64,000 nt of DNA from Paenibacillus sp. OVF10 (GTDB lineage Bacteria > Bacillota > Bacilli > Paenibacillales > Paenibacillaceae), in assembly GCA_022836915.1 (NCBI GenBank), contig CP094668.1, forward strand, positions 1,426,001 to 1,490,000. The letters are read 5' to 3'. The translations under genes were made by a program, and so were the position numbers. This document shows, in pieces, positions 54,274 to 64,000 of this stretch (position 1 is the first letter of the stretch; each line of letters starts with the position of its first letter). The notes beneath the pieces are model-generated. The model searched no databases. It saw only the letters and a program-made list of their open reading frames with translations, and was not told the DNA's origin.

Positions 54274-54476
54274 GCTCGTATAACGCCGGGAATAGGGCCC
54301 GGAAGTATCTACCCGGGAACCGTAAATTTCCGGACTACGAGGAGATACGGCTGAGAGTCGCATGCAACCAGATGCGGACAGCAAGCCCCTTTTGGCATGC
54401 CCAAATGAGGGATACGTATTTCTTGGAGTCCGGTGTCCGGAGAAAATGTGATGTTTTCGCGGGTAGCGGATTTTTT
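54274..54476 (+). promoter_or_regulatory. Guanine riboswitch and terminator of the pur operon
   Basis: Aptamer 54274-54342: P1 CTCGTA/TACGAG, P2 CCGGG/CCCGG, junction TATCTACC, P3 CCGGGA/TTCCGG with the canonical loop ACCGTAAA, and GGACTACG, whose C marks guanine specificity. Downstream, GAAAA/TTTTC with outer TCCG/CGGA (54437-54470) is followed by six T (54471-54476), a terminator-type platform. The long frame that runs through this region upstream of purE is not a coding start. Confidence 0.92.
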
Positions 54477-54548
54477 CATTTCACACGTAAAATGAATTCA
54501 TTAATACCAGATGTAATCAAAAAGCTCAGACGGGAGTTGGATGTATTC

Positions 54549-55034
54549 ATGTCACTGCAAGTCGCTGTAATTATGGGCAGCAAGTCGGATTGGGAAACGA
54601 TGAAACATGCGTGCGAGGTGCTAGACGAGCTGGAGATTGGTTATGAGAAAAAGGTGGTCTCCGCCCATCGTACACCGGATTTGATGTTTGAATACGCAGA
54701 GCAAGCAATTGATCGAGGATTCAAGGTGATCATTGCAGGGGCAGGCGGGGCAGCACATCTACCCGGTATGGTTGCCGCCAAAACGATGCTTCCAGTCATT
54801 GGCGTTCCCGTTCAATCCAAAGCATTGAACGGTCTCGATTCCTTGTTGTCCATTGTTCAGATGCCTGGTGGTATTCCCGTCGCAACTGTGGCGATTGGCA
54901 AGGCAGGGGCAACCAATGCAGGATTGCTGGCAGCTCAAATGATCGGTGCTTTTGACCCGGATGTCCAACGTCGCTCTGAAGCTCGCCGAGAGCGCATCAA
55001 ACAAGAAGTACTCGAAAGCAGTGAAGAACTATGA
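54549..55034 (+). CDS. purE: N5-carboxyaminoimidazole ribonucleotide mutase
   Basis: Catalyses N5-CAIR to CAIR in purine synthesis, 161 residues. It begins [20 protein letters not shown] and has the family motifs [20 protein letters not shown] and [17 protein letters not shown] 54549 is chosen because homology begins there and GGAG lies upstream; the frame also extends upstream, but through the riboswitch. The stop overlaps the purK start (ATGA). Confidence 0.96.
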   Translation: MSLQVAVIMGSKSDWETMKHACEVLDELEIGYEKKVVSAHRTPDLMFEYAEQAIDRGFKVIIAGAGGAAHLPGMVAAKTMLPVIGVPVQSKALNGLDSLLSIVQMPGGIPVATVAIGKAGATNAGLLAAQMIGAFDPDVQRRSEARRERIKQEVLESSEEL

Positions 55035-56233
55035 GTAGTACAGGGAACCAATCCGGTATAGCAGGTGAGTTGAAAAATGTCCTGCTGCCCGGGAAAACAA
55101 CCATCGGCATTCTTGGAGGCGGACAGCTCGGACGTATGATGACGCTCGCAGGAACGGCAATGGGGTATCGATTCGTTACTCTTGATCCCGCTGCGGATGC
55201 ACCTTGTGGTCAAGTTGCTCGTCAGATTGAAGCTGGTTATGACGATGCCAAAGCTGCACTTGAACTGGCTCGGCAATGCGATGTCATTACGTATGAGTTC
55301 GAAAATGTAGATGCAGAAGTCGCTGGGCTGCTCGAGCGTGAGTCTTACGTTCCGCAAGGAAGTGCGTTACTGTACACCACACAACATCGGTTGCGTGAAA
55401 AACGAGCAATTGAAGCTGCTGGAGTAAGAGTTGCGCCTTATCGTGAGATCACGAGTGCGGATACGATGCTTGCTGCTGTAAGCGAACTTGGAGTGCCATG
55501 TGTACTGAAGACGGTGACTGGAGGCTACGATGGCAAAGGCCAGCGTGTAATTCGGGAAGCGAGTGAGGCGGTTGCCGCATATGAAGAGCTTGCAGCTACA
55601 GGTGCGGAACTGGTGCTGGAACAATTCATCAAGTTTGCATGCGAGATATCGGTCGTTGTAGCGCGTAGTACAAATGGGGAGATCAAAACGTTCCCGCCAG
55701 CGGAGAACATTCATGTAAATAACATTTTGCATGCTTCAATTGTACCGGCTAGAGTTGCCGCAGACATCCAGATTGAAGCGCAAAAGCTGGCAGCAGCGGT
55801 GGCAGAATCAATGAAGGCTGTTGGATTACTTGCTGTGGAACTGTTTGTAGCGGCGGATGGAAGACTGTACGTCAACGAACTGGCGCCAAGACCACATAAT
55901 TCCGGTCACTATACGATGGAAGCTTGTGCGACTTCCCAGTTCGAACAACATATCCGTGCGATCTGCGGATTACCACTTGGGGACACTTCGTTATTGAGTC
56001 CGGTTGTTATGGTCAATGTGCTTGGAGAACATCTGGAAGGCATTATCGCCAGAACAGGGCAACCTGATGCAGAAGCGATAGAGCTCGGTGTGATTCCCAA
56101 GCTTCACATATATGGTAAAACCGAAGCGAAAACAGGACGTAAGATGGGGCATGTGAATCTGCTCTGTCAGGATGTTGAAGAAGGATTGCAATGGATTGAA
56201 CAAACTAACCTCTGGAGGAATACAAATTCATGA
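55031..56233 (+). CDS. purK: N5-carboxyaminoimidazole ribonucleotide synthase
   Basis: ATP-grasp enzyme that carboxylates AIR with bicarbonate, 400 residues. It contains [20 protein letters not shown], the [13 protein letters not shown] block, the ATP-grasp lysine region [16 protein letters not shown] and [18 protein letters not shown]. It begins within the purE stop and ends within the purB start (ATGA at both ends), so the three genes are translationally coupled. Confidence 0.96.
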   Translation: MSSTGNQSGIAGELKNVLLPGKTTIGILGGGQLGRMMTLAGTAMGYRFVTLDPAADAPCGQVARQIEAGYDDAKAALELARQCDVITYEFENVDAEVAGLLERESYVPQGSALLYTTQHRLREKRAIEAAGVRVAPYREITSADTMLAAVSELGVPCVLKTVTGGYDGKGQRVIREASEAVAAYEELAATGAELVLEQFIKFACEISVVVARSTNGEIKTFPPAENIHVNNILHASIVPARVAADIQIEAQKLAAAVAESMKAVGLLAVELFVAADGRLYVNELAPRPHNSGHYTMEACATSQFEQHIRAICGLPLGDTSLLSPVVMVNVLGEHLEGIIARTGQPDAEAIELGVIPKLHIYGKTEAKTGRKMGHVNLLCQDVEEGLQWIEQTNLWRNTNS

Positions 56234-57528
56234 TTGAACGTTATAGCAGACCCGAAATGAGAGCCATCTGGACCGAAGAGAACAAATTCCAATCGTGGCT
56301 GGAAGTTGAAATTTGTGCATGTGAGGCGTGGGCTGAACTGGGTGTTATCCCTAAGGAAGAAGCAGCATTGCTTCGTCAGAACGCATCTTTTGACATCGAC
56401 CGCATCTATGAGATTGAAAAGGAAACGCGTCATGACGTTATCGCATTTACACGTACAGTATCTGAAAGTCTGGGTGCGGAGCGGAAATGGGTGCACTACG
56501 GACTGACTTCCACAGATGTCGTGGATACGGCTCTGGGTTATGTACTGCGTCAAGCGAATGAGATTCTGGAAAAGGATATTGTGAATTTCATCGAAATTCT
56601 TCGTGAAAAAGCACTGGCTTATCAGCACACACCAATGATGGGACGTACGCACGGCGTGCATGCAGAGCCAACGACATTTGGACTGAAGATGGCATTGTGG
56701 CATGAAGAGATGAAACGGAACCTGGAGCGTTTCCGTCATGCAGCAGACAATGTACAATACGGAAAAATCTCAGGCGCAGTAGGAACGTACGCGAACATCG
56801 ATCCGTTTGTTGAAGAGTTTGTATGCGAGAAGTTGGGCACGAAACCTGCGCCAATCTCGACTCAAACATTGCAACGTGACCGTCACGCGGAATATATGGC
56901 TACACTGGCGTTAATCGCAACATCCCTGGACAAGTTCGCTACAGAGGTACGTGCACTACAGAAGAGTGAGTTCCGTGAAGTGGAAGAAGCTTTTGCTAAA
57001 GGTCAAAAAGGATCTTCAGCAATGCCGCACAAGCGTAATCCAATTGGTAGTGAAAACATCTCCGGTCTGTCCCGCGTTATTCGCGGACATATGGTATCGG
57101 CATACGAGAACGTAACGCTCTGGCATGAACGCGACATCTCGCACTCTTCTGTAGAACGTATCATTCTGCCAGATGCAACGATGCTGCTGAACTACATGCT
57201 GAACCGTTTTGGCAACATCGTGAAGAACCTGACGGTATTCCCTGAAAACATGAAACGCAACATGGAGCGTACCTACGGGGTACCATTCTCCGGTCGCATC
57301 ATGACAAAGCTGATCGACAAAGGTTTCAGCCGCGAGCAAGCATACGATACGGTTCAACCACGTGCGATGCAAGCATGGGAAGAACAACGTCAGTTCCAGG
57401 ATATCGTGAAATCCACACCGGAAATCACGGAAGTACTGAACGAAGAGGAAATCGCAGATGCATTCAACCCGTCATGGCATCTGAAGCACGTAGACACCAT
57501 CTTCAAAAAGCTCGGCTTGAACGATTAA
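56230..57528 (+). CDS. purB: Adenylosuccinate lyase
   Basis: Acts twice in purine synthesis (SAICAR to AICAR, adenylosuccinate to AMP), 432 residues. It starts [20 protein letters not shown] and has [31 protein letters not shown] with the active-site His, and the fumarase-superfamily signature [17 protein letters not shown]. It overlaps the purK stop by 4 bases. A structured repeat separates it from purC. Confidence 0.97.
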   Translation: MIERYSRPEMRAIWTEENKFQSWLEVEICACEAWAELGVIPKEEAALLRQNASFDIDRIYEIEKETRHDVIAFTRTVSESLGAERKWVHYGLTSTDVVDTALGYVLRQANEILEKDIVNFIEILREKALAYQHTPMMGRTHGVHAEPTTFGLKMALWHEEMKRNLERFRHAADNVQYGKISGAVGTYANIDPFVEEFVCEKLGTKPAPISTQTLQRDRHAEYMATLALIATSLDKFATEVRALQKSEFREVEEAFAKGQKGSSAMPHKRNPIGSENISGLSRVIRGHMVSAYENVTLWHERDISHSSVERIILPDATMLLNYMLNRFGNIVKNLTVFPENMKRNMERTYGVPFSGRIMTKLIDKGFSREQAYDTVQPRAMQAWEEQRQFQDIVKSTPEITEVLNEEEIADAFNPSWHLKHVDTIFKKLGLND

Positions 57529-57547
57529 TATATAACTCCCATAAGGC

Positions 57548-57715
57548 TATAGCGCAGAATGATGGTTTTGCAGGGAACGCAGAGGACAGAAATAAGCTGA
57601 AGAAGCGAAGCGTGCGCCTTTATCCCCGGATTTTCACTTGAAAAAGTGGAATCAAAAAATCTGGGGATAACAGCGATCGGAAGATTGTTCTGTCATCGGA
57701 GTGGAGTCCGCACCA
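57548..57715 (+). repeat. Dispersed structured repeat, copy between purB and purC
   Basis: Contains the family core AGCGTGCGCCTTTA, then TATCCCCGGATTTT pairing with AAAATCTGGGGATA around a CACTT/AAGTG hairpin, then AACAGCGATCGGAAG. The outer arms are ACAGAA/TTCTGT. Same orientation as pur. The purB-purC gap is 234 bases with no gene. Confidence 0.75.
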
Positions 57716-57762
57716 TCAGGATTCTGATCTTAGCCTTACATCTCCTGAAAGAAGGTGAGCCC

Positions 57763-58634
57763 ATGGCACTGTCCACTGCGGCAGATCTCGTTAAAGCACC
57801 TCTGTTATATAAAGGAAAAGTACGTGAATTGTACGATCTGGGTGAACATTTTCTAATCGTGGTTACCGACCGAATCTCGGCATTTGATTATGTGCTGGAC
57901 CCGGCAGTTCCCGAGAAAGGAAACGTACTGAACAAACTCAGCAGCTTCTGGTTTGAACTGACAGGTAGCATGATGGACAATCACGTGGTTCATACCGATG
58001 TGAATCAACTGGGTGACCTGATCACCGACCCTGAATTGCTCAAAGACCGCATCATGGTAACCCGCAAAGCAGAACGCATTGATATTGAATGTGTCGTACG
58101 TGGATACATCACTGGTGGGGGATGGAGACAATACGAGACGAGTGGTGAAGTGAATGGCATTAAACTGCCTGACGGACTTCGCAAAAACGCCAAGCTCGAA
58201 GTTCCCATTTTCACCCCGGCAGCCAAAAACGATGTTGGTCATGATGAAGACATCCCAATGGATCGCATGAAAGAACTGGTAGGAGACGCACTTGCAGTGG
58301 AGCTTCAAGAAAAAGCTTACGCCTGTACGAATTCGCCCGTGATTACTGTGATCAACGTGGCATCATTCTGGCAGACTGCAAATTCGAGTTCGGCATCGTG
58401 GATGGCAAGGTCATCCTGATTGACGAAATCTTCACTCCAGATGCTTCACGTTTCTGGGCCAAAGAGAATTATGAACTAGACATCGAGATCGACAGCATGG
58501 ATAAAGAGCCAGTGCGCACCTATCTCGCTGGAACCGATTGGGACAAGAACAGCAAACCTGATCCACTCCCACAAGCGGTAGTTGAAGCAACAACCGCAAG
58601 ATACGTCGATATTTATAACCGTTTAACGAGATAA
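57763..58634 (+). CDS. purC: Phosphoribosylaminoimidazole-succinocarboxamide synthase, frameshifted
   Basis: Joins aspartate to CAIR to form SAICAR. ATG 57763 follows GAAGGTGAG. It shows LLYKGKVRELYDLGEHFLIV, VVTDRISAFDY, ECVVRGYITGGGWRQYETSG and, after the break, FEFGIVDGKVILIDEIFTPD and SRFWAKENYELD. The frame is lost at 58322-58323. A third C gives AYALYEFARDYCDQRGIILA and a full 290-residue protein. A dead purC in an otherwise complete operon is unlikely, so a sequencing error is the better explanation. Confidence 0.95.
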
Positions 58635-58649
58635 TAACGTTTAACGTTT

Positions 58650-58800
58650 GAGCGGGCTACAGGAAAGTTTGGCTTACGATCGCTGTTGCCCCCGGAATGT
58701 TTTGAGTGGAATCCTTTTTCAAAAGGAAACATTCCGGTTGCAAAGGCGAACGCTCCGCTTCTCCAGCTCAAATCTTTCCTTCCGCCAGTGTTCAAACTGG
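58650..58800 (-). repeat. Dispersed structured repeat, inverted copy between purC and purS
   Basis: Reading the minus strand: GGAGCGTTCGCCTTTG, then CCGGAATGTTT pairing perfectly with AAACATTCCGG around a TCCTTTT/AAAAGGA hairpin, then GCAACAGCGATCGTAAG. The outer arms GGAAAG/CTTTCC close the structure. Orientation is opposite to the other copies. Confidence 0.75.
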
Positions 58801-58939
58801 TGGGTGAGGCAATTGAAGACCAAGACTTCTCTTCACATACAGGAAGTCTACAAATATAAAAATAATAAGGTTACTAAAGTAACTTAAAGACCATTCACTA
58901 GTTTCACGTAATGGTCAGGCTAGACCATTACCCACCGTG

Positions 58940-59125
58940 CAACGTAAAAGGTTTAGGCCTTTAAAAAACGCCGCATGGACTAGCGGAGGGGCGGAATTGT
59001 TCTTAAAGGAGCGATAGCGTTCGCCTTTGTCCCCGGGTTTTGACCGCATAGCGGTTCAAAACAATCAAAAACCTGGGGACAACAAGCGACCGGAAGAACA
59101 ATCCGCCCCGGAGCACCAAAAGTAA
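58940..59125 (+). repeat. Dispersed structured repeat, second copy between purC and purS
   Basis: Outer arms GGGGCGGAATTGTTCTT (58988-59004) and AAGAACAATCCGCCCC (59094-59109) pair with one bulge. Inside are AGCGTTCGCCTTTG, the GTCCCCGGGTTTTGA arm with TCAAAAACCTGGGGAC, and a CCGC/GCGG hairpin, then ACAACAAGCGACCGGAAG. Together with the inverted copy it fills most of the 549-base purC-purS gap, which holds no gene. Confidence 0.8.
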
Positions 59126-59183
59126 CTTTTTTAACAGCGTAAAGCATTTATCCCGTTCATTACTGAGGAGGAACATAAGGATC

Positions 59184-59429
59184 ATGATCAAAGCAACCGT
59201 ATATGTCACTATTAAGCAAAGCGTACTCGACCCGCAAGGGGTAGCTGTTCAAGGAGCCCTGCATTCAATGGGATTTAACGAAGTGGAAAGTGTACGGATC
59301 GGTAAAGTCATGGAACTGAACCTGGATACAACAGATCGTGCGGAAGCGGAGAAACGATTGAAAGTCATGTGTGAAAAGCTGCTGGCCAACACCGTTGTTG
59401 AAGATTACCGCTACGAATTGGAGGGTTAA
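59184..59429 (+). CDS. purS: FGAM synthase subunit PurS
   Basis: Small subunit that links PurQ and PurL in formylglycinamidine ribonucleotide synthase, 81 residues: [20 protein letters not shown], then [20 protein letters not shown] and the C-terminal [17 protein letters not shown] precedes the ATG. purQ follows 4 bases after its stop. Confidence 0.95.
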   Translation: MIKATVYVTIKQSVLDPQGVAVQGALHSMGFNEVESVRIGKVMELNLDTTDRAEAEKRLKVMCEKLLANTVVEDYRYELEG

Positions 59430-59433
59430 TCTC

Positions 59434-60123
59434 ATGAAATTTGCAGTTCTTGTGTTCCCTGGCTCCAACTGCGACATCGACTGTTACAAGGCAGTGGAAG
59501 ATGCGATTGGACAAGAGGTTGATTATGTATGGCACACGGCTACAGATCTTTCGGCTTATGATTGTATTTTAGTTCCAGGTGGTTTCTCTTATGGTGACTA
59601 CTTGCGCTGTGGAGCGATTTCCCGCTTTGCACCGGTAATGAACGAGGTAGCGAAAGCTGCTGAACAAGGTAAATATATTTTGGGTATTTGCAACGGATTC
59701 CAGATCCTGACGGAAGCAGGATTGCTTCCAGGCGCGTTGATCCGCAACACTTCCCTGAAATTCCGTTGTCACGATACGGTATTGAAAGTGGCGAATGCAG
59801 ATACACCATTTACACGTGACTATGCACCGGGCGAAGAGATTATCATCCCGATTGCTCACGGTGAAGGCAACTATTATTGCGACGAAGAGACGCTAGCGAG
59901 TCTGCAAGCGAACAACCAGATCGTATTTACGTATGGTACCAACCCGAACGGTTCCCTGGGTGATATTGCAGGAGTCTGTAACGAGGCTGGAAACGTGGTC
60001 GGCATGATGCCGCACCCAGAGCGTGCAGTGGATTCACTGTTTGGTTCGGAAGACGGCAAACGTATGTTTACATCTATTTTGAAAGCATGGAGGGATCGGC
60101 ATGACGCAGCAGCTATCCGCTAA
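59434..60123 (+). CDS. purQ: FGAM synthase glutaminase subunit PurQ
   Basis: Class I glutamine amidotransferase that supplies ammonia to PurL, 229 residues. It begins [20 protein letters not shown], with the nucleophile Cys in [19 protein letters not shown] and the His-Glu pair in [13 protein letters not shown] 59434 follows GGAGGG. The 3' end overlaps purL by 23 bases. Confidence 0.96.
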   Translation: MKFAVLVFPGSNCDIDCYKAVEDAIGQEVDYVWHTATDLSAYDCILVPGGFSYGDYLRCGAISRFAPVMNEVAKAAEQGKYILGICNGFQILTEAGLLPGALIRNTSLKFRCHDTVLKVANADTPFTRDYAPGEEIIIPIAHGEGNYYCDEETLASLQANNQIVFTYGTNPNGSLGDIAGVCNEAGNVVGMMPHPERAVDSLFGSEDGKRMFTSILKAWRDRHDAAAIR

Positions 60124-62344
60124 GGAACCAACAGCAGAACAGGTCGCAGAACATAAACTTTACGCACAAATGGGCGTATCTGACAGCGAGTATGAGCTGA
60201 TCTGTGAGTTCATGGGGCGCAAGCCAAACTACACAGAAATTGGTGTGTTCAGTGTAATGTGGTCCGAGCACTGTGCTTATAAAAACTCCAAGCCATTGCT
60301 GCGCCGTTTCCCAACCACTGGACCACGTGTCCTGATGGGACCAGGTGAAGGTGCTGGTATCGTGGATATCGGTGATAACCAGGCTGTTGTATTCAAAATT
60401 GAAAGCCATAACCATCCTTCCGCGGTTGAGCCTTATCAAGGTGCGGCAACAGGTGTGGGCGGCATTATCCGTGATATTTTCTCCATGGGCGCAAGACCGG
60501 TTGCATTACTGAACTCCCTTCGTTTTGGCAAGCTGGAGAGCGATCGCGTTAAATATTTGTTCGAACATGTTGTAGCGGGTATTGCTGGATACGGTAACTG
60601 TATCGGTATTCCTACCGTTGCAGGCGAAGTGATGTTTGATGAGAGCTATGAAGGCAATCCGCTGGTTAACGCGATGTGTGTGGGTCTGATTGATCATGAC
60701 AAAATTCAGCGCGGCGTAGCTAAAGGTGTAGGGAACCCGGTTTATTATGTAGGGCCACCAACAGGCCGAGATGGTATTCATGGAGCAACCTTTGCATCGG
60801 TTGAACTGACGGAAGAATCCGAGTCCCAACGGACAGCGGTTCAGGTCGGTGACCCGTTTATGGAGAAACTGGTAATGGAATCTTGTCTGGAATTGATCGA
60901 CACGGGCATCGTGCTCGGAATTCAAGATATGGGTGCTGCGGGTCTGACATGTTCGAGTGCAGAGATGGCAAGTAAAGCGGGTAACGGTCTGGAATTGTAT
61001 CTGGATCAGGTACCACAACGTGAAGAAGGCATGACGCCTTACGAGATGATGTTGTCTGAGTCCCAAGAACGCATGTTGTTCGTCGTTGAGCCGAAGGATG
61101 AGGCACAGGCGATGGAAATCTTTGAACGTTGGGGCGTAATCTGTGCCAAAGTTGGTAAAGTAACGGATGATGGTCGTCTGAAATTGATTCACCACGGCGA
61201 AGTGGTTGGAGATATGCCAGTAACGGCACTGGTTGACGAATGTCCAGTCTATGACAAACCTTCTTCTGTACCTGCATACTACGAGCAAAGTGCTTCCATC
61301 GACACGCTTCGTTACGACGAAGTGTCGGATCTCGGCGGAGCGCTGAAACAAGTGCTGGCTTCACCAACCGTAGCGAGTAAAAAATGGGTGTATGATCAAT
61401 ACGATTACATGGTGCGTACAAGCACTGCCGTTCGTCCTGGTTCGGATGCAGCTGTAGTTACGATTCGTGGCACACGCAAAGGTCTCGCGATGACAACGGA
61501 CTGTAATGGACGTTATGTGTACCTTGATCCTGAAGTTGGTGGACGGATTGCCGTAAGTGAAGCAGCGCGTAACATTGTATGTTCTGGTGCTGAGCCGCTG
61601 GCGATCACGGACAACCTGAACTTCGGTAACCCGGAGAAGCCGGATATTTTCTGGCAAATGGAGAAAGCGGTAGACGGTATGGCAGAAGCTTGCCGTGTGC
61701 TGGATACGCCGGTCATCGGTGGTAACGTAAGTCTGTATAATGAAAACGCCAAAGGCTCCATCTATCCAACGCCAGTTGTCGGTATGGTAGGTCTCGTTCA
61801 TGATACGGATCATATCACGACACAAGCATTCAAATCCGAAGGTGATGTTATCATCCTCCTCGGTGAAACAAAAGCTGAACTGGGTGGCAGCGAGCTGCAA
61901 TATGCGGTTCATGGTCAGACGGAAGGTCGTCCGCCAGAACTGAATTTGCAAACGGAAAAAGCGTTGCTCAGCACGGTGCTGGGAGCTATTCAATCCGGTC
62001 TCGTTCGCTCTGCACATGACTTGTCTGAAGGCGGCTTGGCTGTTGCGCTCGCAGAGTCTTGTATCAGCGGTAACGTAGGAGCACAGGTGAATGTGGAGAC
62101 TGCACTGCGTGCAGATCACGCCCTGTTCAGTGAGAGTCAATCCCGTATCTTGTTGTCGGCTACGCCAGAGCAAGCGGGTAAACTTGAAGCATTTGTACGT
62201 GAGCGCGGTGTACCTGTAGCTGTGATTGGACGTGTAGAAGGAAGTAACCTGACGATTGAATTGAACGGAACATCAGCCGTGAGCGAACCTGTAGGAGGTT
62301 TGGCTCAGGTCTGGGAGGATGCGATTCCATGTCTCATGAACTGA
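60101..62344 (+). CDS. purL: FGAM synthase large subunit PurL
   Basis: ATP-dependent amination of FGAR to FGAM, 747 residues, the small-type PurL that needs PurS and PurQ. It has [58 protein letters not shown] and the later [24 protein letters not shown] segment ([11 protein letters not shown]). It starts inside purQ and ends inside purF, with overlaps of 23 and 16 bases. Intact. Confidence 0.97.
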   Translation: MTQQLSAKEPTAEQVAEHKLYAQMGVSDSEYELICEFMGRKPNYTEIGVFSVMWSEHCAYKNSKPLLRRFPTTGPRVLMGPGEGAGIVDIGDNQAVVFKIESHNHPSAVEPYQGAATGVGGIIRDIFSMGARPVALLNSLRFGKLESDRVKYLFEHVVAGIAGYGNCIGIPTVAGEVMFDESYEGNPLVNAMCVGLIDHDKIQRGVAKGVGNPVYYVGPPTGRDGIHGATFASVELTEESESQRTAVQVGDPFMEKLVMESCLELIDTGIVLGIQDMGAAGLTCSSAEMASKAGNGLELYLDQVPQREEGMTPYEMMLSESQERMLFVVEPKDEAQAMEIFERWGVICAKVGKVTDDGRLKLIHHGEVVGDMPVTALVDECPVYDKPSSVPAYYEQSASIDTLRYDEVSDLGGALKQVLASPTVASKKWVYDQYDYMVRTSTAVRPGSDAAVVTIRGTRKGLAMTTDCNGRYVYLDPEVGGRIAVSEAARNIVCSGAEPLAITDNLNFGNPEKPDIFWQMEKAVDGMAEACRVLDTPVIGGNVSLYNENAKGSIYPTPVVGMVGLVHDTDHITTQAFKSEGDVIILLGETKAELGGSELQYAVHGQTEGRPPELNLQTEKALLSTVLGAIQSGLVRSAHDLSEGGLAVALAESCISGNVGAQVNVETALRADHALFSESQSRILLSATPEQAGKLEAFVRERGVPVAVIGRVEGSNLTIELNGTSAVSEPVGGLAQVWEDAIPCLMN

Positions 62345-63807
62345 CGACAGGACCGTTGTGGACAGGCGATTATTATAATGAAGGGTCCGGCAAGGAAGGA
62401 CTCGACAAATTGAAGGAAGAATGCGGTGTGTTCGGGGTGTTCAGACACCCTGACGCGGCTTCGCTCTCCTATTATGGACTGCATGCGTTGCAACATCGGG
62501 GCGAAGAAAGTGCAGGCATGTGTGTGAGTGATGGCAGCCAGTTTAACTATCATCGCGGCATGGGTCTGGTGAAAGAAGTGTTCACCAAAGACCTGATGCA
62601 GACGTTAACCGGGGATATTTCCATTGGACATGTCCGGTATTCAACAAGTGGTGACAGTAAACTGACGAACGCACAGCCACTGGTATTTAAATACCGTGAT
62701 GGCGATTTGGCAGTAGCGACCAACGGAAACATCGTGAATGCACCAACGATCCGGCGTGAGCTGGAGCAGAGCGGTTCCATTTTCCAAACAACGAGTGATA
62801 CCGAGGTCATTGCGCATCTGATTGCACGATCCTCCAAAGGGCTTGTGGAAGCGGCAAAAGAGGCATTCCAGCGCATTGTGGGCGGTTATGCATTTCTGAT
62901 CATGACCAATGACAAGCTGCTCGTGGCTTCCGATCCGCACGGACTTCGTCCGCTGACGATGGGTAAGCTGGGAGATGCGTATCTGTTTGCATCCGAGACG
63001 TGTGCACTGGAAACAATCGGCGCGGAGTTAATCCGTGACATTGAACCGGGTGAATTGCTTGTGCTGGATGCAGATGGTCTGCACGAGGATCGTTTTGATC
63101 ATCACAAACACCGCAAGGCATTATGTGCGATGGAATATATTTATTTTGCTCGTCCGGATAGTGATATGAATGGTGCGAATCAGCATGCTGCCCGTAAACG
63201 GATGGGAAGCCGGATGGCGATTGAGTCGTTTGTGGATGCTGACTTGGTTACGGGGGTACCAGATTCCAGCATCTCGGCGGCGATTGGATACGCTGAACAG
63301 ACAGGCATTCCGTATGAGATGGGTATGATCAAAAATAAATACACTGGACGTACGTTTATCCAGCCAAGCCAGGAATTGCGGGAGCAGGGCGTGAAGATGA
63401 AGCTGAGCGCTGTGCGTCGCGTTGTGGAAGGAAAACGTGTGGTTATGATTGACGACTCCATTGTACGGGGAACAACCTCCCGTCGGATCGTTAACATGCT
63501 GCGTGATGCAGGAGCTACCGAAGTCCATGTACGCATTACATCACCACCTTTCAAAAACCCATGTTTCTATGGCATCGATACACCGGACAGCCGTGAATTG
63601 ATCGCCTCACAACTGTCGGTGGAAGAAATTTGCCGTGAGATTAATGCGGATTCCCTGTCGTTCCTCAGTCCGGATGGACTGATAGCATCGATTCAGGGAG
63701 ATAATCAGGATGATCCCAAAGGCGGGCTTTGCCTCGCATGTTTTGATAATGATTACCCAACCCGCCTCGACTTTGGCGGGGAAGAAAAATTCGGCTGCAG
63801 TTGCTAG
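62329..63807 (+). CDS. purF: Amidophosphoribosyltransferase (glutamine PRPP amidotransferase)
   Basis: First committed step of purine synthesis, 492 residues. A propeptide of about 31 residues precedes the catalytic Cys32 in [11 protein letters not shown]. The Ntn-hydrolase domain has [16 protein letters not shown] and GHVRYSTSG. The PRPP loop is [18 protein letters not shown]. Cysteines in [24 protein letters not shown] and [11 protein letters not shown] fit the 4Fe-4S type found in Bacillus PurF. It overlaps purL by 16 bases. purM is expected next, beyond the window. Confidence 0.97.
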   Translation: MSHELTTGPLWTGDYYNEGSGKEGLDKLKEECGVFGVFRHPDAASLSYYGLHALQHRGEESAGMCVSDGSQFNYHRGMGLVKEVFTKDLMQTLTGDISIGHVRYSTSGDSKLTNAQPLVFKYRDGDLAVATNGNIVNAPTIRRELEQSGSIFQTTSDTEVIAHLIARSSKGLVEAAKEAFQRIVGGYAFLIMTNDKLLVASDPHGLRPLTMGKLGDAYLFASETCALETIGAELIRDIEPGELLVLDADGLHEDRFDHHKHRKALCAMEYIYFARPDSDMNGANQHAARKRMGSRMAIESFVDADLVTGVPDSSISAAIGYAEQTGIPYEMGMIKNKYTGRTFIQPSQELREQGVKMKLSAVRRVVEGKRVVMIDDSIVRGTTSRRIVNMLRDAGATEVHVRITSPPFKNPCFYGIDTPDSRELIASQLSVEEICREINADSLSFLSPDGLIASIQGDNQDDPKGGLCLACFDNDYPTRLDFGGEEKFGCSC

Positions 63808-63850
63808 CTGTTATGTGGCGAGACAAACGTATCTCGCCGCCCCAGGCATA

Positions 63851-64000
63851 GCCCGCGCCCTCAAGCCCCGCCTTGCGGAGCAACAGGGTCAGGGCAGCCA
63901 AGCGAAGCAGCTGCCCCCGGACGCAGCCCGCGCCCTTAAGCCCCGCTTTGCGGAGCAACAGGGCCAGGGCACCCAAGCGAAGGAGCTGCCCAGCGGGCTT
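63851..64000 (+). repeat. GC-rich 75-bp tandem repeat after purF (2 copies, continues to window edge)
   Basis: gcccgcgccctcaagccccg at 63851 recurs at 63926 with few changes, a period of 75 bases. Each unit carries the mini-hairpin CCGCCTTGCGG or its variant, and the first has GGGCAGC/GCTGCCC arms. It is different in sequence from the pur dispersed repeats. The minus-strand open frame across it is a repeat by-product. Confidence 0.85.

Noticed and set aside
54246..54548. N-terminal extension of PurE of about 100 residues
   Set aside because: The upstream part of the frame is the guanine riboswitch and its terminator; PurE homology starts at 54549.
60506..62173. Long minus-strand frames antisense to purL
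   Set aside because: Codon-bias shadows of a highly conserved plus-strand gene, with His/Cys/Arg-rich nonsense composition.
63665..63976. Minus-strand open frame rich in Leu, Gly and Ala
   Set aside because: It is the translation of the 75-bp tandem repeat plus antisense purF.

Overview
The window looks like a chromosomal segment of a spore-forming Firmicute, most likely Paenibacillus. The evidence is a Bacillales-type 16S-23S-5S rRNA operon, two ger spore-germinant receptor operons, the Bacillus purEKBCSQLF gene order behind a guanine riboswitch, a CcpA cre site, a FapR box and an SLH-domain protein. No phage, integrase, transposase, CRISPR array or tRNA gene was seen.

Layout. 1-345: end of an SLH-domain gene. 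0.6-8.6 kb: a YesMN-type two-component system, a CcpA-box-preceded sugar ABC importer and a rhamnogalacturonan-acetylesterase-like enzyme, resembling the Bacillus subtilis yes (pectin) cluster. 8.65-9.38 kb: a 253-bp tandem repeat array, followed by a gene of the Anabaena sensory rhodopsin transducer family. 9.9-13.6 kb: germination operon gerB-gerA-gerC (minus strand). 13.7-16.4 kb: a possible trpS relic, an EamA transporter and a divergent MocR-type regulator. 16.5-22.3 kb: hemL, an LCP protein, an ABC-2 exporter and a Bcp peroxiredoxin. 22.4-27.8 kb: second germination operon gerA-gerC-orf-gerB-gerB with a sigma-G-like promoter. 27.9-34.8 kb: DedA, a polysaccharide deacetylase and a MoxR/DUF58/transglutaminase cluster. 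35-39 kb: guaA, a small lipoprotein and a riboswitch-controlled NCS2 purine permease. 40-45 kb: rrn operon. 45-54 kb: a hydrolase, FapR-box fabH, a secreted amidase, topB and small genes. 54-64 kb: the purine operon purE-K-B-C-S-Q-L-F.

Purine metabolism is the main theme of the right half. Guanine riboswitches sit in front of both the purine permease and purE, and guaA lies nearby. Within the pur operon the genes form two translationally coupled blocks (purE-K-B and purS-Q-L-F, with overlapping or near-abutting ends) separated by long palindromic repeats.

Two points matter to any user. First, about 18 single-base indels, nearly all one-base losses in homopolymers, break conserved genes (purC, topB, the YesM kinase, ger genes, the LCP gene and others). 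Restoring one base each time gives a full-length family protein, so these are most likely sequencing errors and I annotate the genes as single loci. Second, a structured interspersed repeat family (core AGCGTnCGCCTTT, then a nested hairpin, then AACAGCG) occurs as the tandem array at 8.65-9.38 kb and as three dispersed copies in both orientations inside the pur operon. I do not recognise it as a named element, and it is the best candidate here for something undescribed.
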